Of a stretch of DNA of 64,000 bases, positions 46,901 through 59,969 are shown piece by piece. Below the pieces are notes generated by a model that saw only the letters and a program-made list of their open reading frames with translations, was not told the DNA's origin and did no database searches. The position numbers and the translations under genes were made by a program. The first letter of the stretch is position 1; every line of letters starts with the position of its first letter. This stretch comes from Boesenbergia rotunda (lineage: Eukaryota; Streptophyta; Magnoliopsida; Zingiberales; Zingiberaceae): NCBI GenBank assembly GCA_024364735.1, contig JAGFNQ010008796.1:186001-250000 (forward strand), written 5' to 3'.

Positions 46901-48669
46901 CCTCAACCAACACATGCTACTGTGATTACCACTTGGGATAGCAAACTAAATCACGGGGGACCTACCTTTGAACTAGAAAATAGAGCAAGTTGCAACCATC
47001 AACAAATTCACATAATGAGAGCAACAAACCAACATTTGAATAGGGAGGCAACTATAAGGATCATATATTGTGTCGGCTTGTTGATTCCAAGTCCTGTTGA
47101 ATCCATAGGCCAACGCAAATAGGAAGGCATTCACCACCCATGAATGTGCATACAATTTATAGGTCTTTAGCAAGCCACTAGTAAGCGGCAACCCTTTCCA
47201 TTTGATGGAGGGGGCGCAAGCTACCTTCGTGCAACGCAACTACCTATGGTTGTCTCACGAGCACTAGGGTTTTGTAATTTGCGTGTAACCAAGGAGTGGC
47301 AATGTCCATTCTAACCATTTCCCTCTTATTTTTTAAAACAAAAGAACACATCCTATCCTTTGTTGTTCCGTTATCTCAAGCATTCTTCCCTTCTTTATTT
47401 ACTCACAATCCAATCTACAATGACAAACGACAACAATAAATGCCCACGAGTGTGGCACGTAGAGAGGTAAAGCATTTAGGGGACCATATAAAAAGATCAG
47501 AATTTGAATATCAATAGAGATAAATATATTGGAGGTTGACCTCTAAATGTGCATAAATTGTATTTTGAATTTACCTGATAGATGAATTAGGTAGAAAAGT
47601 CGTCTATCTCCCAAATTAATTGAAGCCGGACATCTAGATTAAAAAAACAAACAAACAATACAATGACAACAATAGAGAATGAGTTCTCCTGTTTACTCAC
47701 ATGCAACACCATCAATTGATTTCTAACCCTAATTAATTACACCCTAATCTTCCAAGAAACTTCATTAATATTTTCCAACTAGAATACAAATTAAAGTTGC
47801 ACATCACCATTGCCATACACTATAATTAAGTTTGCATTTCACATTGCACTTTGTCTCAGCCCTAAACCTCTAATCAAATTGAAGTGTTGGCAGACACTTT
47901 CCAAGTAATATTATTTGGAGAATTACAAGGACGATGTAATTGCACAGTGCAATTAATAGATATAAGCGAAGTCAAGTTGTGTAAAGATGATAAGGTGTGA
48001 GCATAATCTGCTACCCAAGACAATCTTTATGAGAATCTTGAAAGGATTTATTATAAATAATCTTCCATTGACCTGATTTGATGCTCCACTGACTAGGTAT
48101 CTACTAAACCATGATTTGATGTCTTGTTGTTTAATTTATTAATTTCTATTCACTATGTGTTTATGTTTTTGTTTTGAGAAAGCCACATTTAGAAGGAAAA
48201 AAAAATAGATTTTGAGTAATAATTTTTTTATATATAATTCAGATGTCTAAGTCTTCGGTTCAACTAATCCTAGAAGTAGACAACCTGATTCCATAGACCG
48301 ACTACTAGGGAAATCCAAAAGCATGAGCGGCTCCTTGCCCAACGGCTAATATCCCAATTTTTTTATTTTACAGGAGGAAAATACTCAGTAATGCATCATA
48401 ATTGAGATTCAAACTATAAATGTTGAACTACTTGAACACTCTGCCATTGCATATGGCCTAGGATGAATAATAATCTAACTTGTACTTTGGAAATGAGTTT
48501 TTTCCTTTGACCTTCTTCGTTCAATCTTCAATTTTTATTCTGGGACAAACGAATTATTTTTTACCATCTTAAATTTTGAAAAAAAATGTACAAATTAAAT
48601 TTCACAAAAATCGATTGAGGATATATTCTTCCCATGAGATCATGGAATTTATTTCTTTATAAATGATCA
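46901..48669. other. intergenic, no credible gene
   Basis: 1.8 kb of AT-rich DNA. Two overlapping short frames on opposite strands near 46922-47239 have no domain. 48240-48470 resembles a decayed pol III-type or other short repeat but I could not pair its ends. Confidence 0.5.
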
Positions 48670-49139
48670 TAAAAATAACGGTAATTTACCAAAAGGTGCA
48701 CCCAAAAATTAATATTTACCAAAAGGCGTCCTATGGTTTCATTGTCACCAAAAGGCGCACTAATTTTAGTGAACTTCCTCTTATACCCCTCCTGCTATGC
48801 ACTGCCTTTCTCTTTCTCTCTCAATAACAAATTCCAAGACGCCAGCACATAATGGTTCATACTTTTATTTTAAAATAATATATTTGGAATCGACGCTAAA
48901 AAAAACGTAAGGTCTACCGTAATTGAAAAAATATAAATAAATAATTTTTATCCTAATGTGCACGCATATAAATAGAAATTCCTAATGTAAGATCTACAGT
49001 AATTGTAAAAAAACATAAGGTCTATAGTAATTAAATCATCTAACTTATTTAAAAATATAAATAAATAATTTTTATAATTAATTAATAGAAATTAATATAT
49101 TAAATAATATTTAATAAATTCATTAATGAAAAAAATATT

Positions 49140-49640
49140 AAAAAAAAATTGGACGTGGGCCTGAAATCTGTTGATTTCAGGCCCACGCTGGGCTAGAAAT
49201 CAACAGATTTCAGGCCCACGCTGGGCCTGAAATAAATTATTTCAGGCCCACGCTGGGCCTGAAATATTTTTATTTCAGGCCAGCGTGGGCCTGAAATTTT
49301 TTATTTCAGGCCCACGTTGGGTCTGAAATCTTTTGATTCAGGCCCGACGTGGATCCAAATTGTTTTTTCTATTTTAAAAATATATTAATATATAAAAAAA
49401 CGTATCAAAACACTTAATTTCAGATTCAAACACAGGGCCTGAAGTCATCCCAAGAGGGTCCGAAGTCAAATAAATTCAGATCCTATAAATAATTAATTTA
49501 ATAAATAACAATTAAATATAAAAAAATATTTTTAAAATTAAAAAATTTTCAGTGCCCTAGGGCCTGAAGTCATCAGACTTCAGGCCCAAGCAGGGCCTGA
49601 AGTCATCAGACTTCAGGCCCTCCATCATTGATATAAAAAA
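49140..49640. repeat. subterminal palindrome cluster, element B block 1 left
   Basis: Alternating ATTTCAGGCCCACG and TGGGCCTGAAAT words form consecutive short palindromes (49150-49340); a related series based on GGGCCTGAAGTCATC / GACTTCAGGCCC follows at 49430-49625. The mirror clusters are at 51300-51655, 52140-52490 and 54175-54640. Confidence 0.82.
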
Positions 49641-49789
49641 ATTTTCTATAAAAATGTTTAATATATAATTACATATTATATAGGAGTAGTTTAGGTATAT
49701 CAGTGAGTTTAGGTGCCGAAACATCTAATAGGAGTGGTCTAGGAGATGAGATTTTGGGTGCCGAAACATCTGATCTTGTTGTATCACCA

Positions 49790-51185
49790 ATGATATAGGG
49801 TTTTCAGAATTCCAAATATGGTAGGTCCATCAGTGAGTTTTGCTCAAAACTCACTGATATACCTAAACCACTCCTATAGCATTGGTAATACAGCAAGATT
49901 AGAGGTTTCGGCACCCAAAATCTCATCTCCTAACTCAACCCTGTCTACTGATATAGAGTTTTCAGAATTCCAAATATGGTAGGTCCATCAGTAAGTTTTG
50001 CTCAAAACTCACTGATATACCTAAACCACTCCTATAGCATTGGTGAAACAGCAAGATTAGAGGTTTCGGCACCCAAAAGCTCATCTCCTAGCACAACCCT
50101 GTCTACTGATATAGGGTTTTCAGAATTCCAAATATGGTAGGTCCATCAGTGAGTTTTGCTCAAAACTCACTGATATACCTAAACCACTCCTATAGCAATG
50201 GTGATACAGCAAGATTAGAGGTTTCGGCACCCAAAATCTCATCTCCTAGCTCAACCCTGTCTACTGATATAGGGTTTTCAGAATTCCAAATATGGTAGGT
50301 CCATCAGTGAGTTTTGTTTAAAACTCACTGATATACCTAAACCACTCCTATAACATTGTGATACAGCAAGATTAGATGTGTGGCCACCTAAAATCTCATC
50401 TCCTAGCTCAACCCTGTCTACTGATATAGAGTTTTCAGAATTCCAAATATAGTAGGTCCATCAGTGAGTTTTGCTCAAAACTCACTGATATACATAAACC
50501 ACTCCTATAGCATTAGTGAAACAGCAAGATTAGAGGTTTCGTCACCCAAAATCTCATCTCCTAGCTCAACCCTGTCTACTGATATAGAGTTTTCAGAATT
50601 CCAAATATGGTAGGTCCATCAGTGAGTTTTGCTCAAAACTCACTGATATACCTAAACCACTCCTATAGCAATGGTGAAACAGCAAGATTAGAGGTTTCGG
50701 CACCCAAAATCTCATCTCCTAGCTCAACCCTGTCTACTGATATAGGGTTTTCAGAATTCCAAATATGGTAGGTACAACAGTGAGTTTTGTTCAAAACTCA
50801 CTGATATACCTAAACCACTCCTATAGCATTGGTGAAACAGCAAGATTAGAGGTTTCGACACCCAAAATCTCATCTCCTAGCTCAACCCTGTCTACTGATA
50901 TAGGGTTTTCAAAATTCCAAATATGGTAGGTCCATCAGTGAGTTTTGCTCAAAACTCACTGATATACCTAAACAACTCCTATAGCATTGGTGATACAGCA
51001 AGATTAGAGGTTTCGGCACCCAAAATCTCATATTCTAGCTCAACCCTGTCTACTGATATAGGGTTTTCAGAATTCCAAATATGGTAGGTCCATCAGTGAG
51101 TTTTGCTCAAAACTCACTGATATACCTAAACCACTCCTATAACATTGGTGATATAACAAAATTAGTTGTTTCGGCACCCAAAATC
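49790..51185. repeat. nine-copy 158-bp hairpin array, block 1
   Basis: Cores fall near 49831, 49989, 50147 and 50305, and on at the same 158-bp spacing to about 51094. Each unit has TCAGTGAGTTTTG / CAAAACTCACTGA around a 2-4-base loop, then accactcctatagca, agattagaggtttcgg and tcatctcctagctcaacc. The array is homologous to the units in element A read in reverse. Confidence 0.9.
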
Positions 51186-51299
51186 TCATCTCCTAGACCA
51201 CTCCTATTAGATGTTTCGGCACCTAAACTCACTGATATACCTAAACTACTCCTATATAATATGTAATTATATATTAAACATTTTTATAGAAAATTTTTT

Positions 51300-51660
51300 T
51301 ATATCAATGATGGAGGGCTTGAAGTCTGATGACTTCAAGCCCCAGGGCACTGAAAATTTTTTAATTTTAAAAATATTTTTTTATATTTAATTGTTATTTA
51401 TTAAATTAATTATTTATAGGATCTGAAGTTATTTGACTTCGGACCCTCTTGGGATGACTTCAGGCCCTGTGTTTGAATCTGAAATTGAGTGTTTTGATAC
51501 GTTTTTTTATATATTAATATATTTTTAAAATAGAAAAAATAATTTGGATCCACGTCGGGCCTGAATCAAAAGATTTCAGGCCCAACGTGGGCCTAAAATA
51601 AAAAATTTCAGGCCAAGCGTGGGCCTGAAATCAACAGATTTCAGGCCCACGTCCATTTTT
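51300..51660. repeat. palindrome cluster, element B block 1 right
   Basis: Mirror image of 49140-49640, shortened: fewer GGCCTGAAAT palindromes remain. Confidence 0.8.
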
Positions 51661-51689
51661 TTTTAATTTTTTTTTCATTAATGAATTTA

Positions 51690-52140
51690 TTAAATATTGA
51701 GAAAAGAATTGAGAATCAAATTGCAAATAGGCCAATCTAATTGAAGTACCAAATAGGAGATAATTATTTGCACTGTAATTCAAACATTCGGCGGCGTTTT
51801 TATTTTATAGGAGACAAAATTAAGAGAAGCGAGAAAAAAATCCATTGGTGGATGTATTTGAACAACAGAAGCATAATCAAATTCAAAGATGAGACTTCAA
51901 CATCTATTGCCTCTCTTTAGCTTTTCACTCCAAAATTATAAGCAAGGAAAAAGAACATCAGTTCAAGATTTTGCTAAGATATATCAAAAGTTTCCAAAAT
52001 CAAGATTGAACTGCACGTTACTTGTTTCTCGTGAAATAATTCACGCGTGTTTAACATGAAACATAAAACAGAATAAACATAAAAGGGATCCCTTTGGTTT
52101 TCAGATAAAAGCTCGAAACCATTCTGCTGTCAATCTGATG
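51690..52140. other. unique central segment of element B
   Basis: About 450 bp with none of the element's repeats and a different word composition. No open frame of note. It may be captured host DNA or a remnant of the original element's interior. Confidence 0.6.
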
Positions 52141-52500
52141 AAAAAATTGGACGTGGGCCTGAAATTTTTTATTTCAGGCCCACGTTGGGCCTGAAATCTT
52201 TTGATTAGGGACCGACGTGGATCCAAATTATTTTTTCTATTTTAAAAATATATTTATATAAAAAAACGTATCAAAACACTTAATATCATATTCAAACACA
52301 GGGCTTGAAGTCATCCCAAGAGGGTCCGAAGTTAAATAACTTCAGATCCTATAAATAATTAATTTAATAAATAACAATTAAATATAAAAAAATATTTTTA
52401 AAATTAAAAAATTTTCAGTGCCCTGGGCCTGAAGTCATCCGACTTCAGGCCCAAGGAGGGCCTGAAGTCATCAGACTTCAGGCCCTCCATCACTGATATA
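52141..52500. repeat. palindrome cluster, element B block 2 left
   Basis: Repeats the start of block 1 (gacgtgggcctgaaat, then the GGGCCTGAAGTCATC series) in the same orientation as 49140-49640, with one short internal loss near 52205. Confidence 0.8.
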
Positions 52501-52624
52501 AAAAAATTTTCTATAAAAATGTTTAATATATAATTACATATTATATAGGAGTAGTTTAGGTATATCAGTGAGTTTAGGTGCCGAAACATCTAATAGAAGT
52601 GGTCTAGGAGATGAGATTTTAGGT

Positions 52625-54010
52625 GCCGTAACAACTAATCTTGTTATATCACCAATGCTATAGGAGTGGTTTAGGTATATCAGTGAGTTTTGAGCAAAAC
52701 TCACTGATGGACCTACCATATTTGGAATTCTGAAAACCCTATATTAGTAGACAGGGTTGAGCTAGGAGATGAGATTTTGGGTGCCGAAACCTCTAATCTT
52801 GCTGTATCACCAATGTTATAGGAGTGGTTTAGGTATATCAGTGAGTTTTGAGCAAAACTCACTGATGAACCTACCATATTTGAAATTCTGAAAACCCTAT
52901 ATTAGTAGACAGGGTTGAGCTAGGAGATGAGATTTTGGGTGCCGAAACCTCTAATCTTGCTGTTTCACCAATGCTATAGGAGTGGTTTAGGTATATCAGT
53001 GAGTTTTGAACAAAACTCACTGTTGTACCTACCATATTTGGAATTCTGAAAACCCTATATCAGTAGACAGGGTTGAGCTAGGAGATGAGATTTTGGGTGC
53101 CGAAACCTCTAATCTTGCTGTTTCACCATTGCTATAGGAGTGGTTTAGGTATATCAGTGAGTTTTGAGCAAAACTCACTGATGGACCTACCATATTTGGA
53201 ATTCTTAAAATCCTATATCAGTAGACAGGGTTGAGCTAGGAGATGAGATTTTGGGTGCCGAAACCTCTAATCTTGTTGTTTCGCCAATGCTATAGGAGTG
53301 GTTTATGTATATCAGTGAGTTTTGAGCAAAACTCACTGATGGACCTACCATATTTGGAATTCTGAAAACTCTATATCAGTAAACAGGGTTGAGCTAGGAG
53401 ATGAGATTTTGGGTGGCCAAACATCTAATCTTGCTGTATCACAATGTTATAGGAGTGGTTTAGGTATATCAGTGAGTTTTAAACAAAACTCACTGATGGA
53501 CCTACCATATTTGGAATTCTGAAAACCCTATATCAGTAGACAGGGTTGAGCTAGGAGATGAGATTTTGGGTGCCGAAACCTCTAATCTTGCTGTTTCACC
53601 ATTGCTATAGGAGTGGTTTAGGTATATTAGTGAGTTTTGAGCAAAACTCACTAATGGACCTACCATATTTGGAATTCTGAAAACCCTATATCAGTAGACA
53701 GGGTTGAGCTAGGAGATGAGATTTTGGGTGCCCAAACCTCTAATCTTGCTGTTTCACCAATGCTATAGGAGTGGTTTAGCTATATTAGTAAGTTTTGAGC
53801 AAAACTCACTGATGGACCTACCATATTTGGAATTCTGAAAACTCTATATCAGTAGACAGGGTTGAGCTAGGAGATGAGATTTTGGGTGCCGAAACCTCTA
53901 ATCTTGCTGTTTCACCAATTCTATAGGAGTGGTTTAGGTATATCAGTGAGTTTTGAGCAAAACTCACTGATGGACCTACCATATTTGGAATTCTGAAAAC
54001 TCTATATCAT
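52625..54010. repeat. nine-copy 158-bp hairpin array, block 2
   Basis: Same unit as block 1 in the opposite orientation, cores near 52682, 52840, 52998, 53155 and on to about 53944. Confidence 0.9.
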
Positions 54011-54174
54011 TGGTGATACAACAAGATTAGATGTTTCGGCACCCAAAATCTCATCTCCTGGACCACTCCTATTAGATGTTTCGGTACCTAAACTCACTGA
54101 TATACCTAAACTACTCCTATATAATATGTAATTATATATTAAACATTTTTATAGAAATTTTTTTTATATCAATG

Positions 54175-54645
54175 ATGGAGGGCCTGAAGTCGGATGACTT
54201 CAGGCCCCAGGACACTGAAAATTTTTTAATTTTAAAAATATTTTTTTATATTTAATTGTTATTTATTAAATTAATTATTTATAGGATCTGAAGTTATTTG
54301 ACTTCGGACCCTCTTGGGATGACTTCAGGCCCTGTGTTTGAATCTGAAATTAAGTGTTTTGATACGTTTTTTTATATATTAATATATTTTTAAAATAGAA
54401 AAAATAATTTGGATCCACGTCGGACCTAAATCAAAAGATTTTAGGTCCAACGTGGGCCTGAAATAAAAAATTTCAGGCCCACGCTGGGCCTGAAATAAAA
54501 ATATTTCAGGCCCAACGTGGGCCTGAAATAATTTATTTCAGGCCCACGCTGGGCCTGAAATAATTTATTTCAGGCCCAGCGTGGGCCTGAAATCCCAGCG
54601 TGGGCCTGAAATCAACATATTTTAGGCCCACGTCCAATTGTTTTT
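54175..54645. repeat. palindrome cluster, element B block 2 right
   Basis: Four or more consecutive ATTTCAGGCCCA / TGGGCCTGAAAT palindromes between 54420 and 54610, mirroring the left end of block 1. Confidence 0.82.
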
Positions 54646-55126
54646 TTAAATTTTTTAAATTTTTTTTTCATTAATGAATTTATTAAATATTATTTAATAT
54701 ATTAATTTCTATTAATTAATTATAAAAATTATTTATTTATATTTTTAAATATGTTAGATGATTTAATTATTATAGACCTTACGTTTTTTTACAATTACTG
54801 TGGATCTTATATTAGGAATTTTTATTTGCATGCGTGCACATTAGAATAAAAATTATTTATTTATATTTTTTCAATTACTGTAGACCTTACGTTTTTTTAG
54901 CGTCGATTCCAATTATATTATTTTAAAATAAAAGTATGAACTATCACGTGCTGGCGTCTCGGAATTTGTTATTGAGAGAGAAAGAGAAAGGCAGTGCATA
55001 GCAGGAGGGGTATAAGAGGAAGTTCACTAAAATTAATGTGCTTTTTGATGAAAATAAAATCATGAGACGTCTTTTGATAAATACTAATTTTTAGATGTGC
55101 CTTTTGATAAATTGCCATAAAAATAA

Positions 55127-55540
55127 TTGTGTAGAACATCTGAGATTCACGTATAACCTTTTTACCGTATTAATTAAATCTGAAAAGAAAAAAAAATAGG
55201 AGTAAACTCTCAGGGAACTCAGAAATATACTTTTCCATGATAAATTTTTTATATATTCTAAAGATTTAAATACACACGGTTAATTTAAAAGGCCAAACTC
55301 GATTATTATCTACTACAATGCAACTTTAATTGATTAATAGACATGATAATCCACAGGGGAAGAGAGACATGTGGCGTGTGCGAAGGACAAATGTCACAAG
55401 CTCTTGAACAGCCACAATCACAATCTAATTCTTGCAATCAATGCCTCAAACGATTAGGACAGATTCTCTGTCCCACTTTATTCTATGTTTCATTTGTTTC
55501 ATTATAATAATTGATGAATCATTTGATCGTTAATCGAATA
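55127..55540. other. intergenic, nothing recognised
   Basis: AT-rich DNA to the right of element B. No gene seen. Confidence 0.5.
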
Positions 55541-55830
55541 TCATCGGCAGCTTCCGGCCATCGCTTTGAACAAAATTATATTCCGGAGGATATGGTGAAC
55601 CCGTCGGGATCACTGCAATTGTGATATTGCCAGATTCACCGTCGAATTCAGCGAGATTGCAATTGCGACGATTCCAACCGGTTCATCAATTTTTCAGGAT
55701 ATTATTTGATTCGGGACGACGATAAAAAATCATCAATAATATTCGATCGACGATCATATGACTTGTCGATCGCCGTCGGCGAGTATGGAACAGGCGAGAT
55801 AGGGATCTTCTGAGACGGTGGATCCTGTCT
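55541..55830 (-). repeat. dispersed repeat, copy 1
   Basis: Similar over ~280 bp to 56830-57180 in the same orientation, for example aacaaaa.tatat, gattcaccgtcgaat and tttgattcgggacga. On the minus strand both copies can be read in one frame for about 35 codons with a shared NLxxFDGExxxIxIA pattern. Family unknown. Confidence 0.65.
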
Positions 55831-56804
55831 GGCAAAGGATAGACAATACTAATTCTAAGTGTGATCAATTTAAGGCCAATAGATCTTAATGGACGACCTA
55901 ATTTCATGAGAGATTTGAGCACTATAAATGTATGATACATTCTGTTTCAAGATTCCAAAGGCCTAGGCTAAACATTATTCTAAACTTTTAATATTTTTTA
56001 AAAAAAAAATTTAAATTTATTCTCATCCTTTTTCATTCCGACGTGGAACGATAATAACGAGTTTAAAAAAGAAAAAAAAATATATAAATCTCTACTATTT
56101 TATTAAAATTAAATTACTTAAATTAAATAAATAATAAAACCTGATTTATATAGTTTTAATTTGATGATATTTTGAAGTTTTACCTACACAAATATAATAA
56201 GAGAATAAATAAGTATTAAATTTAATTTGAATCAATTAATATAAGTAGTATATAATAAATCTGATAAGTGCACCTAAAAAGTATTAAAAATTTATGAATA
56301 ATATTTTATGATATTTTAAATACATAAATTTTGTGATGGTAGTAATTTACTTGTATGGAAAAAAATTATTCCATTCCATCTATAATTTATCATTTATACA
56401 TAATAATAATAAAAACTATTTTGAGAAAGATTGGAAGAAGAAAAAAGAAAAAAAAAATATTATCGAAGAGGGAGAATTGGGCTCAAGGAGAAGGATGTCT
56501 TTTTAGAAAATTATCAAAAAAACAATTACAGAATACTCAATACTGATACCTATTAGCTGATAAGAGAATTGAGAACGAATTATGAGATGAAAATAGAATG
56601 AAAAAAAAGGAATTCGGACTGACATATTGTATCCGGTAGCTCTGAATAAAATTTTAGGACAATATAATAATTATAATTAATATAGAATTAATTATAGTTG
56701 TCGTTGAGTGTTGTAACGGGTAATTGAGAGCATGCGAAAATTGAAGCATCATAATCCTAGAGATGGGATCTTCTATCTCAAAGAGAATCCTTAAGGACGA
56801 TTTC
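55831..56804. other. AT-rich intergenic, no gene
   Basis: Very AT-rich with oligo-A and oligo-T runs. A 63-codon plus-strand frame near 56355 is Lys/Ile-rich through base composition alone. Confidence 0.5.
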
Positions 56805-57180
56805 GACGAGTCGTTTGATCATTGATCGGATATCATCTGTCGTAATCGCCGGCTTATCCCTCTGTCCCAATCGTCGGCGATGACCGACGAGTCGTTCAAT
56901 CGTTGATTGGACACCATCGACGGCCTTCGACCGCCGTCCTGAACAAAACTATATCTTGGGGGTACGGTGAATCCGTCGGGGACCGCCGCAATTGCGATAT
57001 CGTCATATTCACCGTCGAATCTGACGAGATTGTAATGTGACGATTTCGACCGATTCACCGTTATCCTAAGATATCATTTGATTCGGGACGATAATAACAA
57101 ATTATTGATGATGTCTGATCGTCGATCGGACGATTCGTTGGCTATGGCCAGAGAGTAAGGGACAGGCGGGCGAGGGATCC
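56805..57180 (-). repeat. dispersed repeat, copy 2
   Basis: The partner of 55541-55830. A 79-codon minus-strand frame (56819-57058) begins at the shared segment (NLVRFDGEYDDIAIAA; PPRYSFVQ). Copy 1 has the corresponding NLAEFDGESGNITIA and PPEYNFVQ but ends earlier. I do not recognise the product and would not call a gene. Confidence 0.6.
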
Positions 57181-57879
57181 CGTTCGCATAATCCTATGTA
57201 AGCATGATGCGACGGTCAGCCTGGGCAACAACACTGTAAGCGAAAATCGAAGCATCGCGTAGCCTGGGCGTGCTGTTTGGTAGATGTAAAATTTTGTTAT
57301 TAAAACTATTTAATTTTTTTTAATAATAATGGTCCTAATTTTATTAGGGTCCTAAGCATAAGTCTTAATGATCTATGCCTTAAGCCGGACCTGGTATAAT
57401 ATACGAGAATTGAACCGGTGAGAACTCGTCCTACCTTTTATCATCGCCCTTCCTCTTTTTGTGTATGTTCCTATTTGAGATCAAGGTATAGTGAGCCGGT
57501 AGGAAATAATTGTTGAAGAGGAGATCTCAGACGCTTCATGGGTGAAGGAAACTCCTAAGATACCTCAACAGTAGGTGACCATTTTTAAGGTTAGAATGGG
57601 CGTCAAGATTAGACTCGGTGTGACCACTTCGATGCTCATATCAGCAAGGAGCTAGGAAAAGGCGAGAAGGCAATGGAGACAAAGAGAAGCTAGTCTAGGT
57701 GGCTACGTGCGTATACCTACGCTTGCGAAAGCAAGTGACCTTTTAAAGAGCTATAACTCTGTCCTTATGTTCCCCCGCGTATTTCGAAATGGATACTTAA
57801 GTTCTCCACGTCTTTCAGGAGAAACGACTACGTTACCCACATCTTCTGGGAGAAACGATTCAATGAGCCCAGTAGGAGG
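57181..57879. other. unassigned repeat-like DNA
   Basis: 57296-57400 (ttattagggtcctaagcataag; gccttaagccgg) resembles ends of common plant non-autonomous repeats, without a clear partner. 57530-57870 has short internal repeats (tctttcaggagaaacgacta; tcttctgggagaaacgatt). No gene. Confidence 0.4.
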
Positions 57880-58230
57880 TAGGCCCCAACCAAGGGCGGT
57901 TGAGCTAAAGGAGCCTATTGAGTAAGTCAAAGGAGTTGGGTGACAGAGGAGATAAAGTCGGGCCATCGAGTAGGAGTCTAGTGGACTTGAGGAGCCTGCT
58001 GACTAAGTTGGGGGGATCGGATGACCAAGGAAAGAGTCTGCTGGCCAAGTTTGAGAAGCCGTGTGATTGAGCTAATTAAGTTGAGTGACCGAAGGAGGAG
58101 TCGAGTGACCGAGCAAGAGGAGTTTGGTGCACCGAGTTGGAGGAATCTGATGACCAAGCAGGAGGAGTCTAGTGAATCACGTTGACCTCCACCTCTGCTT
58201 GACTTTTGATTAGTGGACTTGACTTTTGAC
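57880..58230 (+). repeat. degenerate short tandem array
   Basis: Loose ~25-30-base units of the form gaggagtctggtgaccaagt: examples at 57965, 58020, 58085, 58105, 58145 and 58165. It ends in ttgacttttgattagtggacttgacttttgacc. This is typical of U3 regions of some plant LTRs, so the block may be an LTR fragment. Confidence 0.5.
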
Positions 58231-59528
58231 CCTACAACATATACGAGGCCTGAATTTGATTGACTAGACTGACTTGGTCGTAGCTCGATCGCCTGCTCGT
58301 GCTTAGGGATGATGTGGCATCATGGTTTCACTGCCTTACTCTCTGTACGCCTCGGTAATATGCAAGCTCAGCACCATTAATGCAAGCAATACACATGATT
58401 GCGTCTTGGAGCCGCTGGTCCGATATAAATCGGACAACACCTCTCTTATACGGTGGACAATTTGAAGTAATTGTACATGGCCTATACGACTCCATATACC
58501 TTAGCCAATACGACCGAAACATATAACACATATATAAAAGAAATTTAAATGCATCACAAACTATATGGTCGCGACTACGAGAAAACAAACACCGAGTATG
58601 TAGCCCTCCGGGCAATCAACCACGCAAACACACAGAAACCACAACACATACAAGTCTATGGAACATAATGTGAAAGGAAATATATACAATCATCCACAAA
58701 TAAAAGAAAAATGCACAGGGAACCAAAACAACACGAAAGGAGGAGGAACTAGCTAGCTATTGGGCTCTACTGGCAACATCATTTTGAAACGGAAACAAGT
58801 AACGAGAGTGAGTCTAGGTGAAGTCTACAGGTAATATAGACATATGCATCAAAAAGCTATAAAAGCAAAAAAGAAATAAGCGGATGCAGTCTCACAGGAG
58901 TAATCATAATACATGACTGAAATATGAATTTATATACATACCAATGTCAATTACACCTACAGGGTAGTAAGTTATATAAGCTCGTACTCACAAGCAATGC
59001 AAGGCCACCAGGCCAAATGCAAAATACCTTCTGTATGTGCTTATCAACCAAGTGTAGCAACCAAAGCTCAATCAAATGCAACAAGCACAATCCAATGCAA
59101 TCCTATGCATCATGTACATGATGCAATGACATGGTCATTGATAAAACACCTGTATGTCATACTACGAATGTATCCAAATTACAATAAAAGTATTACCGAA
59201 TCCTATCTACACTAAAGTAGTATAGATCTGACTTAAATCGTCTACCAACGAGTGTAACGATAGGATAATAATCATATGATTGATTGTTATTGCTTTTGAA
59301 TTTTTTAAATATGTAATGACGGTTTGGGTTTTTGTTTTCTAAACCTAATGCAGTAAATAAAATCCTAGCTAACTATCAATGATGCACCTACACCGCATTG
59401 TCCTCCTACGACACAAGTATCAACATCAACAAGTCAACATGTATAAACGAAATTAAACTAAGTACATCTAACAAGTAAACATGAAAATAAAACTAGCTAC
59501 CCAATCCAATCCACAATCAAATCAAATA
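58231..59528. other. unassigned, possibly reversed LTR sequence
   Basis: No domain can be recognised in the short frames on either strand. Minus-strand reading of 58595-58640 (gtggttgattgcccggaggg) has an LTR-like flavour but no pair is visible. No RNA gene seen. Confidence 0.4.
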
Positions 59529-59969
59529 TGACTTTTTACCAAATGGTGCATGTGAGAATTAGGAATTACCAAAAGGCATATTGAGGTTTTCTTTTTACCA
59601 AAGGGTGCATTAAATGTAGTGATCTTCCTCTTATACCTCTCCCGCCAAGAATTATCTTTCTCAGATGGAATTCCGAGACATCCGGACCATTTTTTTTGAT
59701 TTTTCAATTTAAAATAACATATTGTGGTTTGGATGGCCCCGGGAGTCAACTTTTTCTCCTCTTTCTCTCAGCGCAGCAACCTAATTGTCATTGCCGAAGT
59801 TAGAGAAGATTTTGGGTGCCCTAGCAGCTCATCCCCCCAATCCCTCCCCCCAACGAAAACCCAAGGCAAGGCTGTTCGTGTGTCCCTCAGTCGGCTTTAA
59901 GGGTTTGCGTAGAAGTCGACAGTGATCGACACTCTCCAGTTAGGGTTTTTGCACTGCTTTATTTTCAGA

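Larger units (their letters stand above)
48679..55117. mobile_element. double foldback element B (Mutator-like)
   Basis: A 6.44-kb element. Left end cggtaatttaccaaaagg; right end reversed tggcaatttatcaaaagg. Exact 9-bp direct repeat TAAAAATAA at 48670-48678 and 55118-55126. Inside are two foldback blocks, 49140-51660 and 52140-54640, each with palindrome-rich arms around an array of nine ~158-bp units; the arrays point in opposite directions. A 450-bp unique segment separates the blocks. The outer TIR-proximal regions (48760-49140 and 54650-55050) are also mirror images, including the ccccTCCTGCTATGCA / TGCATAGCAGGAgggg stretch shared with element A. No protein is encoded. Confidence 0.88.

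Noticed and set aside
49790..51185. Regular repeats with palindromes, CRISPR-like at first sight
   Set aside because: Plant nuclear DNA; the repeats are 158 bp with no unique spacers and lie inside a transposon.
55686..55940. 84-codon minus-strand frame with Arg-rich segment
   Set aside because: Extends out of the dispersed repeat into unrelated DNA and is not kept in the second copy.
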